From contig JAMXBD010000011.1 in assembly GCA_024138025.1 (NCBI GenBank), forward strand, positions 2,095,501-2,159,500: DNA of 64,000 bases. Direction: 5' to 3'. This DNA comes from Combretum micranthum (lineage: Eukaryota > Streptophyta > Magnoliopsida > Myrtales > Combretaceae). A program made the translations under genes and the position numbers. Shown piece by piece: positions 13,522 through 24,273 of the stretch (its first letter is position 1; each line of letters begins with the position of its first letter). The notes below the pieces were generated by a model. It worked only from the letters and a program-made list of their open reading frames with translations, searched no databases and was not told where the DNA came from.

Positions 13522-14135
13522 AAGTGCCTGTACTTTCAATTTTTGGTAATTTAATATCTCATCTCTAAATTTTGGCAAATTAATGTCCATACTTTCAAAG
13601 TATGTACGATTTGATACTTTTGTTAAATAATATTTGACGGATGTTCACTTTTATAACAAGATTACGGTAGATACTTGATAAAAAATTGCTAAAATATAAA
13701 GACGTAGTATTAAACTGCCAAAAATTAAAAGTATAGGCACTTGATTTGCCATTATGTTGCTATAAAAAAGAACGTTTGTCAAATATTAAGTAATAGAGGA
13801 ATTAAATTGCATATACTTTGAAAGTACAAGTATTAATTTGCCAAAATTTAAAGATGAGACACTAAGGGTCTGTTTGTTTTGGCTTTTTTCCAACAGATAC
13901 AGACACTTTTTCAAACTTTTTTATAATGAATTATTTATCAAGAAATAGATATAGATAAAAAAAAGTTGACAGTTCTCATCAAAAGATCAAATAGAATAAA
14001 TATAGATAAAAATTTACATGTAAATCGGATATATTTACACATATCATTTTAAAAAAGATACAGATACAGATACAGATGAAAAACAGACAATCCAAACAGA
14101 CCCTAAATTACAAAAAATTAAAAGTATAGGCACTT
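13522..14135. mobile_element. Foldback (long inverted repeat) element in the gypsy element
   Basis: The left arm starts AAGTGCCTGTACTTTCAATT and the right arm ends AAAAGTATAGGCACTT, its complement. A second inverted pair (TCTAAATTTTGGCAAATTAAT versus ATTAATTTGCCAAAATTTAA) lies inside. An extra copy of the right end (AAAAGTATAGGCACTTGA) occurs near 13728-13746. The outer element is split by the Tourist MITE at 13866-14103. Long inverted arms with little interior suit a non-autonomous Mutator-like or foldback element; a target duplication was not resolved. Confidence 0.6.
13866..14103. mobile_element. Tourist-like MITE (copy 1)
   Basis: 238 bp with terminal inverted repeats GGGTCTGTTTG and CAAACAGACCC, flanked on both sides by TAA (13863-13865 and 14104-14106). 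A 3-bp TAA duplication and this terminal sequence are typical of Tourist/PIF-Harbinger MITEs. The interior matches the copy at 37895-38134 (AAAGTTGACAGTT, GAAAAGATCAAATAGA/T, AATCGGATATATTTA). It has no coding capacity and would need a transposase in trans. Confidence 0.85.
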
Positions 14136-14393
14136 AACTTGCCATTATCTTGGATAGGAAGAGGATTTTCCTCAACTTTATGCCATTGAACTGAGTAAGA
14201 GTTGCCTGTATGCAAATGAGTTGAGTATCGGGAACGAAGTCATTAATTTTAAGTCGAGGAGAATTAAATTAAGCCATCTAAGCCAAAGGCATTATATTGA
14301 CAGCATAGCTTAGGTGAGTATTGCAAATGGCCTATTAAGTTACATACTTGCCTTAAATTTAACCATTGCTTGAAGAATTTTTAGATGTATTTC

Positions 14394-14657
14394 TAGAGGA
14401 GTTATCAAGAGGACTACCTCTCGAAAGGGGCATCAAACATGCCATAGACCTCTAACCAAGAGATGCTTTATCTAACTAACCGATATATCATATGACTCTA
14501 GAAGAGGCAAAAGAGAGTTGAAGAGACAAGTCAATGAATTGATTGAGAAAGGAATTATAAGAGAAAGTATCAGCCCAAGTGCTATACTAACCTTTCTAGT
14601 ACCATAGAAAGATGGTACTTGGTAGAAATGTATCAATAGTTGTGTGGTACGTATCAA
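14394..14657 (+). pseudogene. Reverse transcriptase N-terminal relic (gypsy)
   Basis: Translation gives LSRGLPLERGIKHAIDL, then REL-KRQVNELIEKGIIRES, then KDGTW, matching the start of the gypsy RT domain (LPPxRGIDHxIDL ... ELKxQLxELLxKGFIRPS ... KKDGTWRMC). Stops replace several residues. The frame is interrupted just before the INKIT/RYPLP region by the block at 14658-16075 and resumes at about 16076. Confidence 0.75.
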
Positions 14658-16075
14658 AAGACCCTTATTATTCACATTATTTTGATGTTATATTATATCG
14701 ATTTTATGTGAATTATTAAAAGAAAAAGGACACTCATGTGGTTAAAATATCAATTTTAGGAACAAAGGATGATGTTGAGCTTAATGAAGATATTTGAATG
14801 AGTTAAGGGAGATTTTAATGAAGAAATAGACAAAGTGAAGATTTACAACATACATGACCTTTCTGCACAAGCTATGTAGAACACTGGTGTATGAGACAAA
14901 AATTGACTAGCAAGTAATTTTAAAGTATACAAAGAAGCTACACAAGCCGATCAGGATGCTCATGTAGAGGATGGAAAACAACAAGAACTGATTTTGAAAG
15001 TACACGGCCTATTTACATAACCCGTGCCCGTGGTCGTGTAGCCCTTCGATCAAGTGGTATCATTAGTTTTTAACCTACATAGCATCAAACATGACCATGT
15101 AGGATGGTCGTGCAGGAGTTGTTTTATCCTTCTCCTATAAATAGTGGCCTTGACTCGTCATTTGGAGCTATCTACCCTTATTCCTACAAACCCTAGAGAG
15201 AAAAATAAGTGTTTTAAAGTGGAGAAATGTAAGAGCTTATTAGAGATCACAAGACTTCATCTTTAAGGGTTATAATCATGACTACTAACTATTTTTTTCT
15301 TCTTCTATCATTGTATTCTTACTTTATGGAAAAATAGATTTCTATACCTTTGATCTTGAGAAACCCTAACCCTAATATAGGGATTGGATTATTTTGTTGA
15401 TGGAAGTTTAGGCTTTTCTTGAATCTATTCATGTGCATTGATTGTTCTTTAAATTAACATATGCACACTATTATATTCATTGCATGATTCTTGCTAATTT
15501 GATAGATGGATTAACTGATAAGACAAACCTAGCATGAATAGAAAAGTTTGAATATAAATCTAGACATAGACTACATGAACTTTCTATATAAAGATTTAAT
15601 CTTTTTAAGGAATTATAAACTCTAATGCAATTTTGTATGAATCTAATGTCGAAAGACATTTCCATTAAACATATATGATTATAATTCAATTATCCTGAAA
15701 GAGAGAGTTGTAAAATTGGGGATTCTTGCAGTTCAAGAACTTAAACAACCCATTAATATTTTTTTTTTTTTAAGGAATTGGAAATAGAGTTAGTGGTGAA
15801 TCAAGGTTAGGAATAGTTTTTTGATATGATATTCTTAGAAGTGTTGACACTCACTTTTGTTAGGGTTAATTAATTAATTAATTGCTTAGATATATTAAGA
15901 TCACTCGAATCAAATTAAGGTAAGTACTAGTAGTTATAGATTCTAGTAGAATGACCCTTGTGCGTACACCAGTACTACAATCCGTAGGTACGCTTGCCTA
16001 GGATTACTTTCATAGTAAAAATAGGGTTTTTAATTTAATTTGATTGATTGCCATTAGTCAAATCCATCATTGTGT
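14658..16075 (+). mobile_element. LTR-like block (probable solo LTR) inserted in RT
   Basis: The RT frame reads up to GTATCAA (ending 14657) and resumes after TATCAA (16076-16081), so TATCAA flanks the insert. Inside, TATAAATAG at about 15138-15146 is followed by an ACCCTAGAGAG leader and a GGTTATAATCATGA motif. This resembles the LTR at 44681-45947 (TATATATAAT, then TAGGGTTT, then GGTTGTAATCATGAAC). Near its end, AATGACCCTTGTGC and ACGCTTGCCTA parallel ACCCTGTGC and ATACTTGCCTA of that LTR. TG and CA termini consistent with an LTR are at 14683 and 16069, but the exact ends are unresolved. A GC-richer island at 14985-15115 precedes the TATA box. Confidence 0.55.
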
Positions 16076-16660
16076 TATCAACAAAATCATCACCAGGAAT
16101 CAATACCCTATTTCCCTACCTAATGATATGTTAAACGAGTTGAATGGAGCCCACTTCTTTTCAAAGGTTGATCTTAAAAGTGGCTATCATTTCATTCAAA
16201 TGAGAACAAAGGTTGAGTGAAATATTGCTTTCAAGACTCAGCATGGATTACATGAGCAGTTGGTCATGTTGTTCAAGTTAAGCAACGCTTTCGGTACATC
16301 AATGCTATTCATGAACCATGTACTAAGGAATCATTGGGAAATTTTATAGTAGTTATTTCACTGGCATCTTGGTTTAAGCAAGAACCCAACCAACAATGAG
16401 GCACATCTTTAAGTTGTCTTTGAAAATCTAAGGACTAAGCAACTTTATATAAATCTCAAGGAGTGTTCCATTTGATAGATATAAGTTACGTTCCTTGGAT
16501 TTATCATCTCTAGATGAGTTTGATTGAATGACAATAAAATTAAAGCCATCATGGAGTAGCTAATACTCAATCAGCTGCTGATGTTAGGAGTTTTCAAGGG
16601 CTTGACTCATTCTATAGGTGGTTCGTCCAAAACTTCAATAGCATTGTGAGTCCACTTACC
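16076..16660 (+). pseudogene. Reverse transcriptase core relic (gypsy)
   Basis: Continues RT after the insert: NKIITRNQYPISLPND, then LNGAHFFSKVDLKSGYH, the conserved FSKIDLKSGYHQIR motif with its first catalytic Asp. Next come FKTQHGLHE and LSNAFGTSMLFMN, matching FGLSNAPATFMxLMN. The YVDD box itself is destroyed (the equivalent FYSSYFTGI/LV stretch reads LFHWHLGLSKN). Stops are frequent. Confidence 0.75.
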
Positions 16661-16769
16661 AAACCTAACAATACATACATATATATATCTATGTATATAT
16701 ATTCCCTTTATGTGGAGTGAGAAGGACTAGGAGAGCTTTGACGAGGTCAAGGTTTGATTGATCTGTGCA

Positions 16770-17160
16770 TTCGTCCTAGATTTTTGAATTGGAGTGCAAT
16801 GCATCTTGGGTAGGAATGGGAGCTGTGTTGATGCAAGAACGACGTTCGATTACTTACTTTAATGAAAAGTTGAGTGGCTCCATTTTGAATTACATGGTGT
16901 ATGGCAAGGAGTTCTACTTCTTAGTTCAAGCACTAACTATATGGACACACTACCTCATACTCAAGGAGTTTATCATCTATACGAAACATGAGTAACTAAA
17001 GCACTTTAAGGGTTACAAAAACCATCTTGATGACAAGCTAAATGGGTAGAGTTTTTAGAACGTTTCACCTACATGGAAATGTATTACAAAGGAATGCAAG
17101 TGCAGTTGCAGATGCACTATCCCAAAGATACACTCTTATTACTTTCTTGTAGTCAAGATT
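16770..17160 (+). pseudogene. RNase H relic (gypsy)
   Basis: A 68-codon open stretch at 16789-16995 reads ECNASWVGMGAVLMQE, then SITYFNEKLSG and YGKEFYFLVQAL, then KEFIIYTKHE. It matches gypsy RNase H (ECDASxxGIGAVLMQE, IAYFSEKL, YDKELYALVRAL, FVIHTDHE). The first catalytic Asp is Asn here and the TDHE Asp is Lys, so it would be inactive even in frame. The connection region with LKHFK follows to about 17130. Confidence 0.75.
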
Positions 17161-17249
17161 ACTTGGTTTTGAGTTACTAAAGGAACCATATGCTGGTAAT
17201 GAATTTTTCAGTTGTGTCATTACCAAGTGTAGGTATGGGATAATGTTCA

Positions 17250-18420
17250 GTGGATATTATGTTGATAACGGTCTCTATAAGAAGGTAAGAATTTGCAATA
17301 TGGGAGGATTAGTCTAAGAGTTGTTGGTGCAAGAGGCACATGTTGGTGGATTATTAGGCCATTTTGGAGATGTTAAAACTACTGAGGGAGCATTTTTACT
17401 AGAAGAACATGCAGAGAGGTGTGCATAAAATCCTAGAAAGGTATGTAGTATGTAAGAAAGAAAAAGGGAACAAGGTGTCACAGGGAGTTTAGATGCCTTT
17501 ACCCATATCGAACCAATAATGGGTTGACGTCAGTATGGACTTTGTCTTATATTTGCCTTGAATCTAATAGGGAAAGGATTCTTACATGGTGGTTGTAGAT
17601 TAGTTTAATAAAATGGTTCACTTCATGCCTAGCCACAAGACAGATTTATATATTGCTAACCTTTTCTTGCAAGAGATCATGAAATTACATGGCATTTCCT
17701 ATGATATTGTTTCCAATCGAGATACAAAATTTTTTATCTTCTATTAGAAAACATCATTGAAATGATTTAGGGACCAAACTGATATACAACACTTCTTACC
17801 ACCTCTAGATTGATGGACATACTGAGTTTGATAATTGCACACTTGACTTCTTACTTAGGTCCATGGTTGGCAAGAATCTTACTTATTGAGATTTATGCTT
17901 TCCTATTGTAGAATTTGCCTATAATAGATCTACACATAGTTTGGTCTATAAGTCTCCCTTTCAAGTTGTGTATGACTTCACTCCTACCATTCTCTTGGAC
18001 TTGATAATGTGGCGATTGCAAAATGAACTAGTATTAGTGGGGTTGATAATGCTTGAGAGATCTAGAAAATCCACCAAAATATTGTCGAGCATTTGAAGAA
18101 GACACAAGACGTATGGAAGTAGAACACCATAAGCATAAGAAACTTAAAATCTTTAAGCCTAGAGACTTAGTATGGGTACAAATTGGAGATGACAAGTTTC
18201 CCAACAAGAAGTCCTAGAAGTTTTCACCTTAATTTGATGAACCCTTTTAAGGTATTGAGAGAACCAACAATAATTCTTATTGAGTTGAGCTACTAGGAAA
18301 TTATGGAGTTTCAATATAATATGAGTAACCTATCACCACTTGTATTAGAAGATGAGGACCTTCCCATTGAATCGTTAGATTTTACAAATCATCAATAGCC
18401 TTGGAGGATGATAGGAATAA
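17250..18420 (+). pseudogene. Integrase relic (gypsy)
   Basis: A LLVQEAHVGGLLGHFGDVKT stretch (17318-17380) matches the H-H side of the zinc-binding domain (REAHGGGLMGHFGxxKT). Later KPRDLVWVQI-like PRDLVWVQIGDDKFP near 18160-18205 matches the C-terminal GDLVWVHLRKERFP block. The catalytic core between is recognisable only as scattered fragments. No chromodomain was recognised. Confidence 0.65.
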
Positions 18421-18458
18421 AATCTTAGGACTTATCACTTAAGCCTAAACTAAGGGAT

Positions 18459-19249
18459 TGTGGAACCTTGTACTCAGATTCCTTGTTGAGTAGTTAGAAG
18501 ATGTTGAAATATAACTTGTGACCTCATTGGATTTGCATGAGGGATGGAGGTTTGCTAGCTAGAGAATGTTGAACTTACTTGTGGTTAGTTTGGTTGAATG
18601 ACCTAAACTATTGTTGACCCCATTCAATTGAGCCAACATTAGATAAATTCACTTCATTAACCTAATGCGCTTAAGCGGTCATTCTGTACTTATTGTGTTT
18701 GATTTAACTCATTTAGTTTGTCTAAGAAGAATGATGTAGCTAGTCCAATCAAGTAAGTATCACGTGAATCTATATTAACTTCAACTAGGCAATGAACCAC
18801 CCTTTTGTTTTCGTTTTTCAGAAATTTTCAATTCTTATGATTTTCATTTTATATTTCTATTGTTGGAAAATGTGATAGGGGAAGTTTATAAATACCCCTA
18901 ACATTTGTACATAGGAGATAGATCTTCGATTAATAAAATTATTATTTTAAGAATCTTCTATCAAACCTATTCTTATCAATATTACAATTGAGGCAAATGA
19001 TAGTGATATGAACGAAACCATATGATCTAGTTTTGTAATTCAATCAAGTAGCAAAAGTGCAATTTGGCTGATTCTTAGTGTGTAACATCCTTAAGTAACA
19101 CTATGCATATCTGTTCTCTTTTACCGCACTTGTTTTGAACCCTATAATATGTCAACATATTATTTTTCTAACCCTTGTGATCGTCCTCATGGGTATGTTT
19201 ATATTCGCAACCCCTTTATATCCTAGTGATTGTCCTTCTAGGCACATCA
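18459..19249 (+). repeat. 3' LTR of the gypsy element
   Basis: Begins TGTGGAACC after a purine-rich AAACTAAGGGA and ends GGCACATCA, giving 791 bp. TTTATAAATACC at about 18885-18896 is a plausible TATA box, and the AATAAAATTATT at 18932 a possible polyadenylation region. The last ~240 bp align with the 5' LTR remnant. Confidence 0.6.
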
Positions 19250-19959
19250 CTCATGGAAAAAATATAGTTGAACTCCAAGTTGAATAATATCCTATTTTTT
19301 GTGAGGTTTAGATAATTTTACCCCAAACCACTTGCGTTCCCCTCTCCTGTGGGGGAAAAAATATCAAGTATATATATTAGAAAAAGTTCCATAAAGTTTG
19401 TTGTAGACATCTTGTTTTATTCCATTTAATAATATATGTATATATAAAATAATAAGTATGCCAAGGTGAAATGTAGAAAATAATGAAAAATGAACAACAA
19501 AGAAAACTTTTAAAAGTTTCGATTAATGAAAAATATAATTGAAAATAAAGAAAATTCCTAAAAAGTGAAAAAAACCTAGAAACAAAAATGAGAAAATTTT
19601 TTAAAATAAAATAAATTTTTTATTTATTTGTTGAAAACCAAATCTAGAGTCTACTCATGTGTATGTGATTCGATAAAAATTGAGTTTCTAGTAAAAAAAA
19701 AAAATAAACTTATTTTGTTATATAAAAATTTTATCGAAGCTTAATCTAATCATCTTCAATAAAAGGAAAGTTTAAGCAAGACAAGGGCTTAAAGAAGCCT
19801 CATTTATATTTTAATTGAGCAAAGTAAGAAAAAAAATGATGATTTTATCCAGTTAAATTGGTGATGGAGTATGACTTATTATTTTATTTTTTTGAAGAAT
19901 ATAATTCCACTGTGTACATAGTAGGCTCTTATTTTATAAAACAATGGACTTGTATCAAT
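19250..19959. other. AT-rich DNA between two retroelement relics
   Basis: No gene or element boundary was recognised. Poly-A and TATATA patches only. Confidence 0.4.
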
Positions 19960-21340
19960 TACTAACCCAAAATCTCCAAGGGCTTAACTGGTCTAAGATA
20001 TGTCCATTTAGCATCAATGTAAGTTGATGACAATGTAATTTGATGGCACTTATCTTGTGGGCTAATGCAATACCTTGTGTTTCTATCTCCTTGATATAAA
20101 ACTCTGGCTAATTTCTCTAAAGAATGGTTAGTCTTTGAGGTTATAAAATGTGTTGAATTTGTCAATTTGCTTAATATCATCCATACCAATTCTTTTCCTC
20201 TAATTGTCCATGGGATTGCAATCAAAAGATTCATGGTTATATGCTTCCATATTTTCATTATAGCATGGGCAATGGCTATAAGTTGCTAGTTGGTCTTTAA
20301 TGCTCATCTTTTGTCTGTTGGTAGGTTAGACACCTAAATACATACTCTATATTCCTCTTCATGTTATTTCACTAGTATTATATTTTCAAGCCCTCATATA
20401 TTTCATTATCGTCAAGTAGTGCTTAATACCCCAACTAGCAAACTTCCTTTACCATCTCATTCTTTATTTTAATGTTTTTTGTTGCACGTAGTACATTTCC
20501 AAGTTTTATATCCCTTTTAAATTAATTCAGATTTCATTACCTCTACATTTTTCTAATTCTTAACTTAATTTCTTGGACCCTATCATCTTCTACTTATGTA
20601 GATTTAATTTAACCTTTTACGGTAGGCTACATTCTCAAACTAGCTAGCATGACTCTTACTTGATATGTTAAGGTCTCTAAGCTTATACTGCAAATTTCTT
20701 CAATTAGCTATCTCTAGATAGTGATTAAGGCAGCTAAATTCCCTTATTGTTTATAACTCAAAACATTTGCAATCATGTTTTTCCATTCAATGGTGGTAAA
20801 TGATTTTTAAGTACAATCCCTTCTTAATTTAATCATCATCTTTGTCTCATATTGAGCTTCTTAGAGCGATAGTATAATTAATGTTCTTATGATCATTATA
20901 AATCTTACACTTCTTCTTCTATAGGATGTGTTTCTAAAGTCTTAGTACAATTAGCATAGTTGTTAACTCCAAATCATGACTTAGATCTTTTGCAAGGCTT
21001 TAAATTCGTAGAGGCATAAGTGATGACCCTTCTGTTTTGGCATCAATAACCTAAACCATTAATAAAGGCATTGCTGTCGAGAATGAACTTCAAACCACTA
21101 CTAGGCAATGTTAACACCAGAGTAGTGCTTAATTTTTTTGTATTTTCTTTTCAGCTGTTGAAAAATTTTCTCACATAGTTCACTCTTCACACAAATCAAC
21201 ATAGTTTAAGGAGTTACAATTATAGAAAAGCCTTCATGAACCTTTTTATAGCAACCTGCTAAATCCAAAAAGTTTATGATGTTTATTGTTGTTTTTGTCC
21301 CAAGCCAATCTATTATGACTTTGACTTTCTCTCTAGATTT
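19960..21340 (-). pseudogene. Second Ty3/gypsy pol relic (RNase H to integrase)
   Basis: Minus-strand open stretch 19962-20258 begins with WKHITMNLLIAIPWT and WMILSKLTNSTHFIT, matching the integrase core WENITMDFVxGLPRT and VIVDRLTKSAHFI. The first catalytic Asp (MDF) is Asn. Upstream (higher coordinates, about 20860-21010) minus-strand fragments HDLELTTM, KKCKIYNDHKN and EAQYE-like text match RNase H and connection sequence. It lies opposite in strand to the element at 12238-19249, so it is a separate insertion. LTRs were not identified. Confidence 0.65.
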
Positions 21341-22389
21341 TCTTGTTGAGTTTCAACAATAATAAAATATTGCTAAGTATTTTTTGACAAACGACGTGAA
21401 TATACATAATTTTATTATGAAAGCAAAAGCTGAATACACTTGAAAAGAAGCTGCAACTACTATGCAAAATTGCATAAGAAGATGCAAAACTTCAACAAAA
21501 CCTACAAGAAGGAAGCATAACGTCAGAAGAAGTAGCACAACCTTAATAAGAAAAAGGAAGAAGCTTGAAGCGAACAAGAGAAGTCAAGACACAAGAGACA
21601 AGTACATACCAAAATCATGAGAAGGCAAAGTGTAAGAGGAAAATTCAAGGCAGAAGCATGACATGAGGCAAGTGCATCTCTAAATATCAAAAGCTTTAGA
21701 AGTCTACAAGAGACTATGAGACCTAAAGCTTTAGAAATGTTCAAAGTAAAAGAGGACTAGAAACTTTTTAGACTATTAGAAGTTACATAGAGATGACCAG
21801 GAGCTATCCCAAAGTATATAAATAGAATAATACGCTATATTAGATATATAATCAAACCCTTTTATTTAAACCTCACAAGGAAAATTATCACCAATAGCGA
21901 AATTGAACTGAAGAAAAAAAGTCAAAGATTTATGAGAGCATCCAAGGGAAGTCAAAGAAAACTAGTATGAAGTTTATCTAATGATAGGCGTCCATATTTT
22001 CAAATGAATGCTGTGTTTACTATATTCAATGCGCTATGCCTTTTTGCCTATTAAAGAAAAATAATTGTGTTTGAAAACTTTTTAATCTTATTATATTATG
22101 TTTTTCACCTGATATTCTTATATTAATAAAAAGATATTTTAGTGAATATGATATTATTATTTATTTTAAGCAAGTGAAATCTAAACTTTATGAAAGATAA
22201 CAATTTGTGATAGCATTTTATAATGAATTGTTCAAAGTCATATTATTAGGTTCATGATTTTTGCTTTCACGATAAGTATATGATATAAATATTTGTAATT
22301 AAGTCCTTTATTGATGAACAAATTGATTACAGATATATGGAAAAATTGACATGAAATTGTTTAACTTACCTCAAAAAGTAATAGTATGG
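21341..22389. other. Unassigned AT-rich DNA, possible LTR piece
   Basis: Purine-rich sequence at 21420-21780 is followed by TATATAAATAG at about 21815. This looks like an LTR or leader, but no matching partner exists in the window. The minus-strand open frames here are composition artefacts. Confidence 0.3.
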
Positions 22390-22530
22390 AAATATAATAA
22401 AAGTTTTATAGGTTTTACAAGTATCTTGTGCATTGTAGATTAGGTTCTTGATTTTATAGAAATATAATAAAAGTTTTATAGGTTTTGCAAGTATCTTGTA
22501 CCTTATAGATTAGGTTCTTGATTTTATAGA
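22390..22530. repeat. Tandem duplication, 2 x 70 bp
   Basis: AAATATAATAAAAGTTTTAT starts at 22390 and again at 22460. Both units end TTCTTGATTTTATAG and differ at only a few positions. Recent duplication in non-coding DNA. Confidence 0.85.
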
Positions 22531-22888
22531 TATAATAATATTCTTTTTTTTTTGCCACTGTACATTATAGATTCTATGGGTAAAAATTTTGCGATGGTTC
22601 TTGATGTTATAGATTAGGTCATGGCCTTAAAATTTTAAAACTTATATCCATAGGATTGGATAAAAATAAGATTTAATATCATATTCATCTCATGCTATAA
22701 AGAACACTGTTTGATATTCTAATTAGTAATTAATCAACGAAAAGGAAAAAAAAAAACGGTTGGATTGAGTAAAAGAATAAACATGGGCAAATACGCAATT
22801 TAAAAGTAGATCAAAACGGAAAAAAGGTGGAAGCTGAAAGTACTTCAATACAAAAACAGGTAAATTAAAACAGAATATAATAACGTTC
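22531..22888. other. AT-rich DNA, nothing recognised
   Basis: No coding sequence or repeat boundary seen. Confidence 0.4.
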
Positions 22889-23147
22889 GGGATAAATTCA
22901 TTTGAGGTCATAGCATTTTAGTTGGTTAAAAATATGTTACAATATTTAGAAAAATGGGTAAACTAAAATCATCATTAACACGTGTTAATATGAGAAAAAT
23001 TTAATTAAAACTCAGAAGATTAACACGTTATGAAATGTGTCAATAGTGATCTCAATTGAACATTGTAATCTTTTTTCAACCATTCGAAATATTATAATTT
23101 TAAATAAACTTATTTCCAAATGTTATAGTTTTTCAATATAATTTACC
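22889..23147. mobile_element. Foldback element (family with 57365 copy)
   Basis: Imperfect long inverted repeats: the left arm GATAAATTCATTTGAGGTCATA pairs with right-arm TATAATTTTAAATAAACTT and TCAATATAATTTACC. The loop region contains ATTAACACGTGTTAATA and GTGTCAATAGTGATCTCAAT. The element at 57365-57700 has the same plan, including TATCAATAG and GATGATCTCAATTGA. No target duplication was resolved. Confidence 0.5.
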
Positions 23148-23354
23148 TGTTTAGAAACTATTTGCATGCTACAAAGTACCTTTGTGGCAATATAACACAA
23201 CCTTATGTACAACATATCTGGTATATACACCGCCTAATCCTAGATTTCATGACTAAACTTCATGGTCAATGTTATTGATCCCCCGTGGAAGACCACAGAG
23301 TTATCCATAACTAATAAATGATTTGAAAGGTAAATTCCCATCATAAAAATATTT

Positions 23355-23598
23355 GGGTTAATATTATAAATGGTGTCTAAATTTTTATATAATCTGTAAT
23401 TAAATACCTAAATCTTAAAATAGATCAATTTGGTACTTGAAAGAATTTTTTGTGTACACAAATGATACATCCATTGAGTTTTTTTAGGTACTAAATTGAT
23501 CAATTTTAAAGTTCAGGAATTAAATTGATCAATTTTAAAATTTATGTATCTAATTATATATTTTACCAAAATTTTGATACCATTTATGACATTAACCC
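23355..23598. mobile_element. Mutator-type MITE with 9-bp target duplication
   Basis: 244 bp bounded by GGGTTAATATTATAAATGG and CCATTTATGACATTAACCC, inverted repeats extending about 80 bp with internal GATCAATTT and AAATTGATCAATTTTAAA. The 9-bp AAAATATTT lies directly outside both ends (23346-23354 and 23599-23607). A 9-bp duplication is diagnostic of Mutator-like elements. No coding capacity. Confidence 0.85.
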
Positions 23599-23607
23599 AA
23601 AATATTT

Positions 23608-24171
23608 TAACCTTATGCTTTCGTTTATCCTCAAAGCTCAATGGAACTTAAAAGGTTATAAAGGAATACTCTTCATTCACTTTTCCTTTCCTTTTTTTTT
23701 TTTTTTTTAAGTTCTACCACGTATAGTTAGTAACTGAAATTACAGTAAGAAACATGATTTTATAGTAACGGTATAAGATTTTTTTTTTTAAATTGAGACT
23801 ATTTCAATTATTGATTTTTTAATTGACTAAATTTAGGATAAAAGAAAAGGGTAGCTAGAGGGAGTTAAATCCCCTATTATTTCCTTAAGAATCGAGGTGG
23901 CAAATTTACACTTTTGCATGTTGTTTACCCTTGAAGTGATTCTAAGGAGAAAACTTTTAGCCAACCTAATTTAAGTATACATTATCGCCTTGTTCGCTTT
24001 ACTGTATATGATAAGAAGAGAATTGAATTTCAATTTAATAGAACTGTAATAGAGGTGTAATGACTATTATAATGTTCACTTTGTATAAAAAGATAAAACA
24101 AGAGAAATGATATTTATATAGGTAATGTTTTCAAAACAAGAATATTTATGACAAAAATAAAAATAAACCAT
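23608..24171. other. AT-rich DNA, nothing recognised
   Basis: Homopolymer T runs near 23690-23710 and 23780. No gene seen. Confidence 0.4.
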
Positions 24172-24273
24172 TGATAGCAATTCATGTTTATGGAGGTATG
24201 AATTGCTATTCATTATAATGCGTGATAGTAATTCATGTGTATAGGAGCATGAATTGCTATTCATTATTATGCA
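24172..24273. repeat. Tandem pair of hairpin-forming 51-bp units
   Basis: Two units start TGATAG at 24172 and 24223. Each holds an inverted pair, AGCAATTCAT ... ATGAATTGCT in the first and AGTAATTCAT ... ATGAATTGCT in the second, around a short spacer. They differ by a few substitutions. Confidence 0.75.

Larger units (their letters stand above)
12238..19249 (+). mobile_element. Decayed Ty3/gypsy LTR retrotransposon with nested insertions
   Basis: Direct repeats at 12238-12476 and 19010-19249 both end GGCACATCA and are LTR ends. Between them, in canonical order, are relics of gag, protease, reverse transcriptase, RNase H and integrase, all on the plus strand and full of stops and shifts. The 3' LTR begins about 18459 after a purine-rich AAACTAAGGGA. 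The 5' LTR keeps only its R-U5 part. Two insertions sit inside: a foldback/Tourist pair at 13522-14135 and an LTR-like block at 14658-16075. No functional product is possible. Confidence 0.8.

Noticed and set aside
15050..15065. Primer-binding site for tRNA-Met (GTGGTATCA)
   Set aside because: Only a partial match (TGGTATCATTAG versus TGGTATCAGAGC), and it lies upstream of the TATA box of an LTR-like block, not after an LTR.
21353..21744. Two overlapping minus-strand open frames rich in L, F, C and S
   Set aside because: Reverse complement of purine-rich, lysine-codon-like DNA. The hydrophobic translation is a composition artefact.
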